64,000 nt of DNA. Source: Aphanomyces cochlioides. Taxonomy: Eukaryota > Oomycota > Saprolegniomycetes > Saprolegniales > Verrucalvaceae. The notes beneath the pieces are model-generated. The model worked only from the letters and a program-made list of their open reading frames with translations. It made no database searches and was not told the origin of the DNA. Position 1 is the stretch's first letter, and each line of letters opens with the position of its first letter. The DNA lies in assembly GCA_019828595.1 (NCBI GenBank), contig JAHQRK010000007.1, forward strand, positions 558,001 to 622,000, in the 5' to 3' direction. The translations under genes were made by a program, and so were the position numbers. This document shows, piece after piece, positions 10,569 through 20,630 of this stretch.

Positions 10569-13500
10569 AACGTGGTCAGTGATGACCCTTGTAACTTGAT
10601 ACGGTCCACGCCAGTATAACGCAAGTTTGTAAGTTTCTGGACAACGCTTCCCACGAGGACAAAATCGCCAACGGAGAACCCAGTGAACTTGACTTGCGCT
10701 TTTTGATCTCGCCGCCCTCGTGCCTGCTGTCGAAGTTTGTCACTGTGACGGGCAACGTCACGGTGTAGATTCTCCAGCGCGTCTTTTAACTCATCAATAT
10801 GCTTGAGTCGGGCTCCATGTAACCATTCTACAACATGACCTTCTTTCGTAATCGGGTGAACAAACCCAGTCATCGGGGTCTTGGCGGGCAAACCAGTAAA
10901 AACAGTAATTGGAGCGACTCCACGAAGGCGGTTAGATAATTGGTGGTTCAACGCCCCCTGCACCATCGGTATAACCAGCGGCCATTCATCAGCATGCAAC
11001 TTCATCTCACTGAGGAGCGCCTTGGTCGTTCGAAGAACAAGACGGTTCACAACTTCAACAGTGCTGTCGGCCCAGGGGCTATAAGCTGTTGTTATATGGT
11101 GGTGGGCACCAACCAATTTCCGTATCTTCTCCACAACCTCATTCTTAAAGTGGGAGCCGCCATCAGATTCCCATGTGTCTACACAACCAAATGTTGTGAA
11201 CCATTGCATGAGGGCCTTGGCTGTAGCCGCCGCATCGGCGGATTCGGACGCGTAGAGCTGAATGAATCCACTCATATCATCCTTCAATACCAGGATGGCC
11301 TTCAATCCACTTTTTGACTTGGGCATGGCTAACCAGTCGAAGTGTATCAACTCATTTGGCTTCTCTGCATGAAGCGCAGAGCCCAGAGGCCTTGGAATCA
11401 TCTCGCCATCGACGCACATGCAATGCAGGCAGGCACGCACGAACGCTTCAACGTCGGAACTGAGTGATTTCCAAACAAACTTGTCAGAAACCGATTTGAC
11501 AGTTGCGGCTATACGACGGTGGCCACTAGCACCTTGATGAGCGACAATGCACAGCCGCTGCTGCAAGTCTACAGCTGTGTCGGGGATCCATATGCGGTCA
11601 TTTGGGTCCACAAAAAAGGCAACACTGTCGTCCCAAACTACCCCAGGGGGTGTCTCCTCTCCCCCCTCCATCGCCAAACGCTGGGCTTCGGTAATTGTAG
11701 CGGCTGTTGGCCACTCAAAGTCAGGCTGTTGGAGGGGCGAGACCACTTGGATGAGTCGACGCATCCGTAAAGCAGGCATATCCACAGGAGTTGATCCCCA
11801 ACGACTCAATAAGTCACCCCACACATTGGCTTCACCGGGCAAGCACTCGATTGAATAAGGAAACGTTGACATGACGAGCGACCACCTCTGTAGCTTATCA
11901 GCTTGGTATTTCGCTAAGTTGGTGTTGGATCCACGAGGGTTAAAGATGTAAATTAGATTGCGCTGATCTGTGAACAAGCGGAATCCACCAGGGCGGACAA
12001 TCAAGTAATCCAACGTCTTGCACGACTGCATCATTGCAAAGGCTTCCTTTTCAACAATTGGCCAGCGCAAGCTGGCACCTGTGAAGCTCCCGCTCACAAA
12101 AGCAAGGGGTTCATGCCTCTGGTCTTCCAAGGGTAGATTCAAGTCAGATGGAGGAACCTGAGTGGCGACGGCGCCCCAAAACAAATCGCTTGCATCTGTA
12201 AACACGCAGACCTCCATGTTCTCACGCGGATGAGACAGCGGCACCACTCGAGCTAGAGCATGCTTCACATCTTGGAAACACTTGACATGGTCTTGAGACC
12301 AGCCGATCGCAGACAGAGCAATCCTCGCCAACGCCGCTTTTTTACTGCTTCCGGCTGCTTTTGTAGCCACATCCAGTAGTCGACGGAGGGGGTGAATCAG
12401 TTGGTTGTACTGGGGGATGCTTGATCGCATCCAGTTGGTTGCGCAGACAAACTGCTGCAAGTCTGCAGCAGTTGTAGGTGGTGATAGATCGATCAAACCT
12501 TGAATACGCTTTGGCGAATGCGTTACTCCGCGGGCTGATATCACTTTTCTACACCACTCTGCCTCTCGCAGAAAGAAATGGCACTTCCTCGGGTTCAATT
12601 TGAGTCCAAACTCGGCACACATGGTCAGCAATTGGTCCAATAGGAGAAACAACTCGTCCACCGTCTTGGCGGCCCCAAGGAGGTCATCGAGCCACGCCAG
12701 AAGCCCACGAAATAGGAGCTCACCAAACATTTGATGCACGACTGATTGACAGTATGAGACAGCGTCCGTCTGACCCATCAACACCCGTGTGGGTGTGTAA
12801 ACGCCGAACGGCGTCATGAACGAGAAATACATTTGGCTGTCGGGATGCAAGGGGAGCTGCCAATACCCCTTTGTCCAGTCAAGCGTAAAGTAGACAGTAG
12901 TGCCGACAAGGCAAACCATCGCACTGTCGAGGTTCGGCATGGGCCAAGGCATTGGCTCTGTACAAGCATTGATAGGTCTGCTATCAATCGTCATACGCAG
13001 CGCACCGGCTTCCTTCTTGGGGACAATTCTTGGCGCGGCTGCCCACGTTGATCGGTTGTTCAAATAAACCATTCCACACGCCTCCAAGGCTGCCACATGA
13101 TCTCGCATGAACTCAACATGCAGCGGTGGGTACCGCCGCATGCCGCACTTCACTGGCGTTGAGTTTGGTTTGATTCTGACCTTGAGTGGCTCAACTTTGA
13201 CCTGTGGATCACGACCCAAATCATCACGAAAGACATCAATCTGCTTTAGCAGCACTGATAGCAAGCGCTCTGCCTCAGCAGGCTCAAGACCATTGGCGTT
13301 GGCATCGGCCACCTTGGACAGTAGAATCTCACGCACAACTTCACTCTTCATTTCGCGCCGCGCTTCTTCTTCTTCCGGAGGGATTGGCCGCTCAACCTCT
13401 GGCGTCGCGCATTCCATGCCATCGTCTGGCTCGTCTTCTGGCTCCTGCGAGTTGATTCTTTCCGCCAGAAGCCGTTTGAGCTGTACCATCGCTGTGGGCT

Positions 13501-15073
13501 CTCCAATCGCGTTTGGTGACACATCCCATTCCTCTTTGGCTTGGCGCGCACCGACAAGAAGGTCATCCACGCTGAAACCAAGGACTTCCATGACTGGACG
13601 GCTCACTATTAGTTCAATCCCAGGCGATGACTCGTCAATCCAGGCTTGAAAACCTCGCAGGACAAGTGGGCCGCACATTGTATCGAGCGTGAGGCTATTA
13701 AACTTTGCGCGTCGTGTCATCGCGAGCGGCTTAGCATCATTGCCATAAGGGTAAACCATTCTTGGGGCGCTTTCTGTCGTAACATCGATCCCAACGCCGG
13801 ATGCAGACAGCGCATTCATCAGCCCGAGCGATACAACGTTCACATCGGCACCGGTGTCGAGCAATACATTGTCCACACGGACTTTGCCTTCCACCAGCGC
13901 ACCGCGCTCCGTCGTTTGTCGCGGTGATTCGGATGATAGCGCTTTCACGCCATCTTTCCACTTCTTCATCTGCGCTACAAGCAGCGCTTCTGCCTCACCC
14001 GGGGCGACCTTCGGACACTTCGCAACGCGGTGGCCCGTATCGCCACACTTCAGGCAGCCATTCTTGGCCTTCAAATCACCTTCCCTCTGATTGGCCACAT
14101 CGGCCTTGGCAGCCGGTTTAGCGACTTCTCTGGCAGCACCGCTTTTTACATCGCCCTTCTTCTTACCCCTCTGAGCGTCAAACCCTTTGGCTGGTGCTCC
14201 ATTCTCTTCTTCTACGCCGACAAACAGCTGGTGCAAAGCGCCAAATTTTCGCAGCCAGTTAACAAACCGAAAAACGTCGCTCTTGAGTGGCTTGTTGCGT
14301 TGCATTTGAAGCTGTTTGGAAACGGCCGTCTTTAGTGATTCCGGCTTGATGGCCTTGGACATGATATCCACGACCATTTTTCCTTCTTGATGTAGGACCC
14401 ACTCTTGGTTGTCTTGCTCAAGCGAGCGCATCAACTCGTCCAGCATGCGACCAACGCGAGACTCCGCGTCCAGTATTCTTGTGTCAAAACGGATAGCTCC
14501 TTGCAGCCGCCGCTTCAGAACATCCAGATCCTGCGGATCTTCTTCAAATGCAGCCATAAACCACGCAACCCATTCATCATCAGTTGTGTGGTCGCGATTG
14601 AAATCGAATAAAGCGATACGCTTGGAAAATTGGTCCATACAAGCGCTGACGGGCATCACAAACGGTCTTGATCCGTCACACTGCAATGCATTGATCTGTC
14701 CCACATACTTCTGATACTCACGCATGAACGCGCGCCGCTCTGACTTCGTGGATCCTTTGAAGGTTGGCGGCTGCGGGATCGCTGGCGCATTCCAAATCCG
14801 TGGTGTGCGCCCATAGCCACCATCACTGCCCATGTCTGCGTCATCTTGAACATCGGGCTGGCCGTTGCCGGGGGTCGTTTGGGGTGCATTTTGGGCAGTT
14901 TGGTTGGCATCACTTTGCGTCGTGTTCTCGGCAGGGGCCGGCGCTGGAATAGACGTAACATCTTCCTCAGTGGCGGAGCCAAAGGCTCTGTCATGTGGTG
15001 GCAGCCACTCGTCCGCAGGACGCGGCTGTCGTCGTCTTGGAGAACGAAACGGGTTTTCCACTAAGCGTCTCAC
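10508..15073 (-). CDS. Gag-Pol polyprotein of chromovirus
   Basis: One uninterrupted 1,521-codon frame holds gag with a CCHC knuckle (CLKCGDTGHRVAKC), an aspartic protease (VLLDTGADVNVV), reverse transcriptase (YFTLDWTKGYWQLPL, then AWLDDLLG at the catalytic site), RNase H (VFTDASDLFWGAV), and integrase with HHCC (HQGASGHRR...CLHC) and DDE residues (FDW, WESDGGSHF, STVEVVNR). The RT box reads WLDD where Ty3 elements usually have Y/F-x-DD. The frame opens with GTG; the first in-frame ATG is about 80 codons in, and an ATG at 15137 is in another frame, so the true start is uncertain. Confidence 0.93.
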   Translation of the reverse strand: MRRLVENPFRSPRRRQPRPADEWLPPHDRAFGSATEEDVTSIPAPAPAENTTQSDANQTAQNAPQTTPGNGQPDVQDDADMGSDGGYGRTPRIWNAPAIPQPPTFKGSTKSERRAFMREYQKYVGQINALQCDGSRPFVMPVSACMDQFSKRIALFDFNRDHTTDDEWVAWFMAAFEEDPQDLDVLKRRLQGAIRFDTRILDAESRVGRMLDELMRSLEQDNQEWVLHQEGKMVVDIMSKAIKPESLKTAVSKQLQMQRNKPLKSDVFRFVNWLRKFGALHQLFVGVEEENGAPAKGFDAQRGKKKGDVKSGAAREVAKPAAKADVANQREGDLKAKNGCLKCGDTGHRVAKCPKVAPGEAEALLVAQMKKWKDGVKALSSESPRQTTERGALVEGKVRVDNVLLDTGADVNVVSLGLMNALSASGVGIDVTTESAPRMVYPYGNDAKPLAMTRRAKFNSLTLDTMCGPLVLRGFQAWIDESSPGIELIVSRPVMEVLGFSVDDLLVGARQAKEEWDVSPNAIGEPTAMVQLKRLLAERINSQEPEDEPDDGMECATPEVERPIPPEEEEARREMKSEVVREILLSKVADANANGLEPAEAERLLSVLLKQIDVFRDDLGRDPQVKVEPLKVRIKPNSTPVKCGMRRYPPLHVEFMRDHVAALEACGMVYLNNRSTWAAAPRIVPKKEAGALRMTIDSRPINACTEPMPWPMPNLDSAMVCLVGTTVYFTLDWTKGYWQLPLHPDSQMYFSFMTPFGVYTPTRVLMGQTDAVSYCQSVVHQMFGELLFRGLLAWLDDLLGAAKTVDELFLLLDQLLTMCAEFGLKLNPRKCHFFLREAEWCRKVISARGVTHSPKRIQGLIDLSPPTTAADLQQFVCATNWMRSSIPQYNQLIHPLRRLLDVATKAAGSSKKAALARIALSAIGWSQDHVKCFQDVKHALARVVPLSHPRENMEVCVFTDASDLFWGAVATQVPPSDLNLPLEDQRHEPLAFVSGSFTGASLRWPIVEKEAFAMMQSCKTLDYLIVRPGGFRLFTDQRNLIYIFNPRGSNTNLAKYQADKLQRWSLVMSTFPYSIECLPGEANVWGDLLSRWGSTPVDMPALRMRRLIQVVSPLQQPDFEWPTAATITEAQRLAMEGGEETPPGVVWDDSVAFFVDPNDRIWIPDTAVDLQQRLCIVAHQGASGHRRIAATVKSVSDKFVWKSLSSDVEAFVRACLHCMCVDGEMIPRPLGSALHAEKPNELIHFDWLAMPKSKSGLKAILVLKDDMSGFIQLYASESADAAATAKALMQWFTTFGCVDTWESDGGSHFKNEVVEKIRKLVGAHHHITTAYSPWADSTVEVVNRLVLRTTKALLSEMKLHADEWPLVIPMVQGALNHQLSNRLRGVAPITVFTGLPAKTPMTGFVHPITKEGHVVEWLHGARLKHIDELKDALENLHRDVARHSDKLRQQARGRRDQKAQVKFTGFSVGDFVLVGSVVQKLTNLRYTGVDRIKLQGSSLTTLWKSNSLFRLLRCPHTTRAA

Positions 15074-15202
15074 GGCACGTCCACGTCAAATCTCTCACGT
15101 GATCGTGACCTTTCTTCACCTTGCCTTTCGACGGCATTGTCCGGCGACTCGTCTCGTTTCATCTCCACTTGGTGTTAGCTCAACAAGAACTAAAGATATC
15201 TT

Positions 15203-15416
15203 TGTTGTGTCTCCCGCTTCTTCTTGGCTTTCGGCCACGGGAACCTTCGTCAAGGCGAGCACAATCAACACTGTTATCGGTAGTTAAAGTGAGGCCACGT
15301 GGCAACCCCCTCTAGGTTACAATAAAGTGCGTCCCCACTAGGTCTCCTGCGCAATCCTACACACAGCAATGGGGTGAACTCTTGCGAACCCCATTTGCCT
15401 CTGTCACAACAGAACA
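15203..15416 (-). repeat. 5' LTR of chromovirus
   Basis: This 214-base copy matches 10006-10218 except for about one substitution and one extra G. It would carry the element promoter. Confidence 0.92.
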
Positions 15417-16078
15417 GCTTTATTGTGATGAATAATGAATGGAGAAAATTGTACTAGTGATGTACCTCGAGGTGCTTTATTTCCAGCTACCTATTGTTCA
15501 ATTGGGTCCATTCATCTAGTTTGGCTTGTGCAGCTTTTCGTTTCGTTTCACCTGATCCAAGTGAACTCCGTTTTGATTGTTTTGATTCATGGTCGCTATA
15601 CTCGGATTCATTGTCACTCGCGAAAATGTCTGTAGATGTAGCTAGTGGTTGAGTCGATGCTCTATCTCTCATGACTTTGTCCAGAGAGTAGTAATATGGG
15701 CACAGCTTTTCAACGTATGAACGGATAGTATCAGCATCTTCTACCCCTTGACCCGTATTGTTGAGCCAATCTGATGCAGATCGATAAGCGCTTTCCACTA
15801 CGGACACTTTTTGGATAATGTCCTTGGTGATGAAATATACCGTGGGATTACATTTTTGACACGACTTCTTTGGCTAAAGCAGCCTTCGTGGCACCTGATG
15901 TCTTGTCGCCACCTTTCCATCGTGTGTAGTTAGCCTCATTCGACAGCCACGCAACTAGAACCTCTATACTGCTCATTCCACCTGTGTCGCTGTCATTCGT
16001 CCACAAAATACGCTGGGCCTGACTCTTCCCAGCCGGCTTTTTCGCCTTGGGTAAGATAATGGAGGCGGGAACGGACAT

Positions 16079-16715
16079 CGAGGCGAATGACCTTCTCTTG
16101 TACAAATTTATAATCAAACTTGTGAAACCCCTGAAACGTTTTTCCTGCCATGAGGAGAAGATTTTGCAAAATTTTGGCCAATTACAAATAAGAATCCAAC
16201 CTGCAAAAAAACCTGCTGCCAACTCTGAGAGTACTATTAATAGTATCATTCTTGCCTACCTCCTGACAACTCGTTGAAAGTAGCAAGTGTGTGCTTTGAA
16301 AAGCGAGATTTGCGCGAGAGTGCGTCGCTGCCATGTGACGAGTCTGTTTGGACAACGCTGTCCGTTGTTGAACTCTGTTGCGAATTGTAAACAAACCCAC
16401 TTGGAAATAGAATCATTGCGTCCAAGTCAAGAGGTAGACTCGTGCAGTTTTTCCTTTCCCTCCATGAGTCGACAAGCAGTCCCTGAGCCAGACTCAGTTG
16501 ATAGATGCAGCGTGATGGAATACCTTGGTTTCACATGCATCACGACAACAAGTTGGAGAATCGAGCGAGTTCCACTGAGCTTTCCTCCATGAAATTCAAC
16601 TCGTCGGGAGGCTCTCGTCGACGCAGCCATGAGTCCTGCTCAAATAGAGCTGAATAATGCAACGCCCTTGGAGAAACAGTGAAGTTCGACGGCTGTCTGA
16701 AGAAACTTGAGACTG
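16079..16715. other. 3' flank of M3L-1, part of the duplicated unit
   Basis: There is no gene. The part at 16330-16630 resembles 20220-20515, downstream of M3L-2: both carry a GTTTGGACAACGCTGTCCGTTGTTGAA-like stretch, a GTGCAGTTT..CCTTTCCC segment and an AACTCGTCG...CGCAGCCATGAGTC segment. Confidence 0.6.
16330..16630. repeat. Duplicated 3'-flank block, copy a
   Basis: It is clearly related in order and sequence to 20220-20515. Shared stretches include GTGCAGTTTxTCCTTTCCCT and CAGCGTGA. Weaker traces lie near 23670-23720 and 32470-32500. The array was therefore copied as whole gene-plus-flank units. Confidence 0.6.
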
Positions 16716-19247
16716 TCATTCAAGACCATATTGCTTCAGCAGTCCCTCTGTGGAAGGCAGTCGCCCTCGAAATTTCTCAAACGCGACCAATGGATGGGCC
16801 GGTCCAGTCAATGCTAGCATGGTGTCGCGGTACTTTCGTCCGAGCGCCATCCATTCCTCTTCAGATTTCGCTTCTTCAAAACAAGCGTAGGTTTCTGCAG
16901 CGAGCATTTCCGACCAAACGTAGCTAGAAAAACGTCAAGAAGAACTGGCAGATTGATCTGAGCTTGTACCTGTAATAACTCGCTGCATACAACCCTGGGA
17001 AAATATGATCAAGGGAGCAAATGTATTTGTCGCCATCTAATGGAGGCTGAAGTGTAAATCTAGAACGCAAGATATTGTCATCACAGCGAGGAGAACTCAT
17101 TGTACTCTTGATTTTTTCGACGAAAGACGTCAAAGATGGACTCGGCGTCAGAGTATGGGTCGCAGTCGTGGTGAAGCGTCATGTCGACCGCTGCATTTTG
17201 GAGAAATTTAGCTGCAAAGTTGCAAACTCGCATAAACGAACGAGCTTCGAATACTTTGTCAAAAAGATCGCTTGGAAGCTGTTTTCCCGTCTCGACGTGA
17301 CTTGAAAGCGACTCCAATGTCTCTAGAGACAGGATGCATCAGATTGGAGCTTTGACTGGAGAATGGCGCACCTCGGTGGTAGCAAACGTTAACCAGAAAC
17401 TGCGAGGAGAAGCCGACGGCATCCCATTCGATTCCATGAGGCCGCGACGTTGCAGTATATTCACCAGCAGTCAAGGCAATGCGAAGACCAAATCCAAAGG
17501 TGGAAAGAATATACTGCACGTCCGAAAGCGACAGTAAATAAGACTTTCCATCCACCTATTCAAGATTCAGCCAAGAATGCCGCGGCCATGATACAGGCGA
17601 TGGGTAACTAAACATGAGAGCAAAGACAGGAATGCGGACATTCGTTTTTTCAGATCGCAGGACGCGACTTCTCGCCGCGACAACTTCGATCCATGACATA
17701 CTCTTCTTTTCCCCTGGTCTTGCATACAAATCGAGGTAAAATTGGGCGATCACCGGCTTGCCTGGCTGCTCCATCGCTCGGATTTGATAGTACTGGACGT
17801 CAGGATGCCACGTTTCTTCACTTTCTTCTGCTGTCTACGTATGGTTTGTGCGGCGACAGGGGGATTAAAACTACCTCAATGGAAATACCAAATAGCTTGG
17901 AGAGAAAATCGAGCATCCTGGGCAGGACCTACGTCACGATCATTGCGAGCCTTGCGGCGATAAATGGACGCACGGAAGACAACGGAAAGTACGCCTCGAT
18001 AATCTCGGGGTCAATTGCGTATTTCTCCTTGCGCATTTGGCCCACCCTGATGCAATGACTCATGGCTGGATATATTGGACGACTGTACCAGTATGGAAAA
18101 TCCCAAGTTTCGATTGGCGTAGTTTGGCCGCGAGCTTCTGCAAACGCTTTCAGTTCCTGCATCTCGACAGTAGCAACGTCAACGCATTTGTCCCACAATT
18201 CGCAGAGCATTTCCTGCACGACATCGACGGACGGTGCCATCTTGTCTGCAAGGTTCATCTCAGCAAACGTTGCGTAGCCGAGCAGGTTTGCCTTTTCTTG
18301 TCGAAGCTGCAGTATTTCTTGGATCACTGGCGTGTTGTCAAACGGCTCCGTGCTTGCAACCGATCGAAGAGCTCGAAATGCAATTTCGCGCGTCGCTGCG
18401 TTTGAACACGTTGAGAAAACTGTGCGATAATTTGCGACCTTGACCACGAAGGGTCCATTCCCAGGGGTTGCTCCGTCGTGGCCAGAGGCAACAGCATCCT
18501 ATTGACCATCAGAGAGTTCAAGTACGTCGCCACAAACCTGCGCAAAGACAGCCAGCATGGAGTTGGGCACACCTTCAAGTTGACTGCGGTCATGAAAAAG
18601 TAACATCGATGACTTGGTTGCATCCAAAACATTGTTGGAGAAAAGATCGCTCTAGTCATGCGACGCACGGTCAAGACGACGAATATGTCGAGAAGGTACG
18701 AGTTCTTTGAGTCGGACGTCGATTTCGTTGAATCTTTCTCTAGCTGCGCCAGTGAGAGTCACGCCATTGAGCTTCATCTCTAGGATAGCACGGTCTAAAA
18801 TGCGCTAGCCGCGTATCAGCGCTGGCCTGGAATCGCAGGGGGTACCTGCTGTTCGGATGTGAGTTCGGACCACTGAGGACCGTCACGAAGTGTCTGCATG
18901 GCTTCAAATATCTCTACACTTTGCTGTCGTCGGCTTTGTATCGCGAGGACTTCTGCCTGCACTTCAGCTTTGGCTTCACGGAGTTCGGCTGAATTCGCGA
19001 CACCAGAGAGATGGAGGACAATGCGCCAAAGGCGGTTGAGCGGGTCGTCGATGATTTCCAATCGATCCATAACGGACTCCCATGTGATTTCGTCTTCACG
19101 GAAGGACAAATCGTCCTCAATCGCGTTCAAATCAAGTGCATATTCCTGGATGGCAGCACGAATGGCTGGCACAATGTCCGAGACGCGGATCTGGGCGAAC
19201 GGCGGCAGCGCGTAGTCCTCCGCACATCTCGTCAACGGATTGATCAT
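16716..19247 (-). CDS. M3L-1: M3 oligopeptidase-like pseudopeptidase, intact
   Basis: The ATG at 19247 opens MINPLTRCAEDYALPPFAQI, the start of the M3 (oligopeptidase A-like) fold. Removing ten or so short GT-AG introns (donors mostly GTAC/GTGC, 40-50 bases) gives one continuous protein of roughly 690 residues: TWESVMDRLEIIDDPLNRLW, an exon starting LDRAILEMKLNGVTLTG, FSNNVLDATKSS, MAPSVDVVQEML, ETWHPDVQYYQI, and C-terminal SYVWSEMLAAETYACF...FRGRLPSTEGLLKQYGLE. The zinc site that should read HEFGH reads STFGF (in ILSTFGFGLRIALT), and the third-ligand Glu is Gly (WDAVGFSSQF). Both histidines and both glutamates are lost, so zinc binding and catalysis are not expected. His and Tyr of the substrate loop (DHIFPGLYAASYYSY) remain. 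No secretion signal is seen. It shares promoter boxes with M3L-2, 3 and 6. Confidence 0.85.
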
Positions 19248-19328
19248 TTTGTGAATTTGGTGTCTGGAACACGGGTGCAAGTACAGTCGACATGGGTCAT
19301 CAGGTGAGCCGGAACAACGCGCTGAGTT

Positions 19329-19342
19329 GGTGGTAACTTTGT
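19329..19342 (-). promoter_or_regulatory. Proximal box ACAAAGTTACCACC of M3L-1
   Basis: It lies 82 bases upstream of the ATG. The same 14-mer (one R/Y position) is at -82 to -86 in M3L-2, 3 and 6. Confidence 0.5.
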
Positions 19343-19521
19343 TTCCAGTGCATACCTCTGTTGTGACGACGCTGTGCCTCTCATGTCTTTGCCCAAGGCT
19401 GGAGCGTGGACGGTGAATTGTATTCCGCTGCGATTTCGCATCGCAAGCTTTGATAACTCGCGGGTTTGTTTCCACTTCTCATGGTGGTTAGACTGTTGTC
19501 GACTTTGGGTGGCTCTAAATT

Positions 19522-19535
19522 GACCGACCAGATGA
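19522..19535 (-). promoter_or_regulatory. Distal box TCATCTGGTCGGTC of M3L-1
   Basis: It lies 275 bases upstream of the ATG and is identical in M3L-2, 3 and 6. Here it forms one end of a palindrome. Confidence 0.5.
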
Positions 19536-19595
19536 AAGGCCTCATGGCCCATGAGGCCTTTCATCTGGCCTGCACCCATGAGTCATGGGTGCAGG
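19528..19595. repeat. Two adjacent near-perfect palindromes
   Basis: Arms of 20 bases (19528-19547 and 19549-19568) around one C are followed directly by 13-base arms (19569-19581 and 19583-19595) around one G. The arms match perfectly. Such sites can extrude cruciforms. Confidence 0.9.
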
Positions 19596-19757
19596 CCCCA
19601 CTGGCGACTTAGTGTTGGGACAAACACGTTCGACCTCTATCAGAGTGGGGTACCCCTCGGAGTAATTTGAGTGGCACAGGAAGACAATCCACCAGCCATG
19701 ATGAACCGCGACGGCAATGGCGAGTGTGACTGGGATATAACAGCGTTATGGCCAGTT

Positions 19758-19949
19758 TCATCTCCAATGGTACATGGATATCTCTGTCATTGTCTCGTCG
19801 GAGTGTTTCTCGCGTTTGAGGTGTAAATACTTAGCGAGCTGGTCGAAACTTTTGCGCGTCATTCGGAACGACCGACAGAAAGCTGTCTCACTCGTACACT
19901 TGTAATAACAGTTCCCAAAGTAAGACTTCCTCGTTGTATGCTTACTCAT
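19758..19949 (-). pseudogene. Harbinger-like transposase N-terminal fragment
   Basis: The frame MSKHTTRKSYFGNCYYKC followed by SFRMTRKSFDQLAKYLHL resembles the F-RM-xxxF--L pattern at the N-terminus of PIF/Harbinger transposases. It stops after about 60 residues with no catalytic domain. Confidence 0.4.
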
Positions 19950-20219
19950 ATTCGGCGATCGATCCGAACGTCCATCCATGTTCACAACAAGTGCGCACCC
20001 TGCGATTGCGATGACAGCCGCAGTACAAACTAGCTCTTCCATGAACAGTCGATGTTGGAAAGTGGAGGGAATCCGAATTCGACCAATTTATCCTCAATCT
20101 TACCCCATTCATGTTTCACGAGAGGGTAAGAATAGAAACTTATTCTGCCCCACTCTGAAGCGATATATCATCGCTGTCGACCTCTTGGCCACGTGCAAGT
20201 GTAAGCTAGAGATGCGAGA

Positions 20220-20515
20220 GAGAGAGAGTCTGGTTGGACAACGCAGTCTGCTGTTGAAACGTGCTGAGAATTGCACACGCACTCGAAAGACACATTTCGT
20301 CCAAGAGTTTGACAAGTGCAGTTTCTCCTTTCCCTGCATGAATTGGCAGACACACTGAGCCAGCAGAAGTCAACGTGGTTGATTCATGCAGCGTGACGGT
20401 AGAATTTGTTTCTACTTGCATGGCGACTGTAAGTTGGAGAAACCAGCCACAAGACGAGCAGTTTCTGCTGAGCAATCCTGCATGGAAATCAACTCGTCGT
20501 CGCAGCCATGAGTCT
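20220..20515. repeat. Duplicated 3'-flank block, copy b
   Basis: This block lies downstream of M3L-2 and is related to 16330-16630 downstream of M3L-1. Confidence 0.6.
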
Positions 20516-20630
20516 TGCTCATGAAGTGCTGTCCTTTGAGAGACAGCACTGGTAGTCCCTTATCCTTGTGAAGAGTAGAAAACATTTCGACTGCCGCCGT
20601 CTGTGCGCTAGACTCGGGAATATTCGACTG

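Larger units (their letters stand above)
10006..15416 (-). mobile_element. Ty3/gypsy chromovirus with near-identical LTRs
   Basis: Direct repeats at 10006-10218 and 15203-15416 begin TGTT and end AACA and differ by about one substitution and one indel. Between them, on the minus strand, lie a gag-pol ORF and a chromodomain ORF. A polypurine tract (AGGGGGGAAG on the minus strand, 10219-10228) abuts the 3' LTR. Flanking pentamers are GCTAT and GCTTT, an imperfect target duplication. Nearly identical LTRs indicate recent insertion. Confidence 0.93.
9732..16078 (-). pseudogene. Accessory-type gene split by the chromovirus insertion
   Basis: The 5' part (from ATG 16078) encodes GKSQAQRILWTNDSDTGG, VLVAWLSNEANYTRWKGGDK, and after a stop and frameshift near 15840 DIIQKV, AYRSASDWLNNTGQGV and KLCPYYYSLDKVM, then an acidic/basic linker ending near 15490. 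The 3' part (10000-9732) encodes a Glu/Gln/Arg coiled coil and GWTIEEVDKVCPI, with one in-frame stop. The 5.4-kb LTR element lies between them, close to a possible acceptor (ATAG) and beyond a possible donor (GTAGCT at 15490), so it may have landed in an intron. The trihelix-like head plus coiled-coil tail is a pattern I associate with oomycete transposon-linked genes. Joining the two parts is inference. Confidence 0.45.
19248..20630. other. Spacer between M3L-1 and M3L-2
   Basis: It contains the M3L-1 promoter boxes, two adjacent palindromes (19528-19595), a Harbinger-like fragment and the 3'-flank block of M3L-2. Confidence 0.7.

Noticed and set aside
13107..13649. 180-codon Ser/Arg-rich plus-strand ORF
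   Set aside because: It is a shadow of the gag-pol frame on the opposite strand.
16716..19247. Reading the array as active secreted metallopeptidases
   Set aside because: No HExxH is present in any copy and none of the N-termini has a signal peptide.
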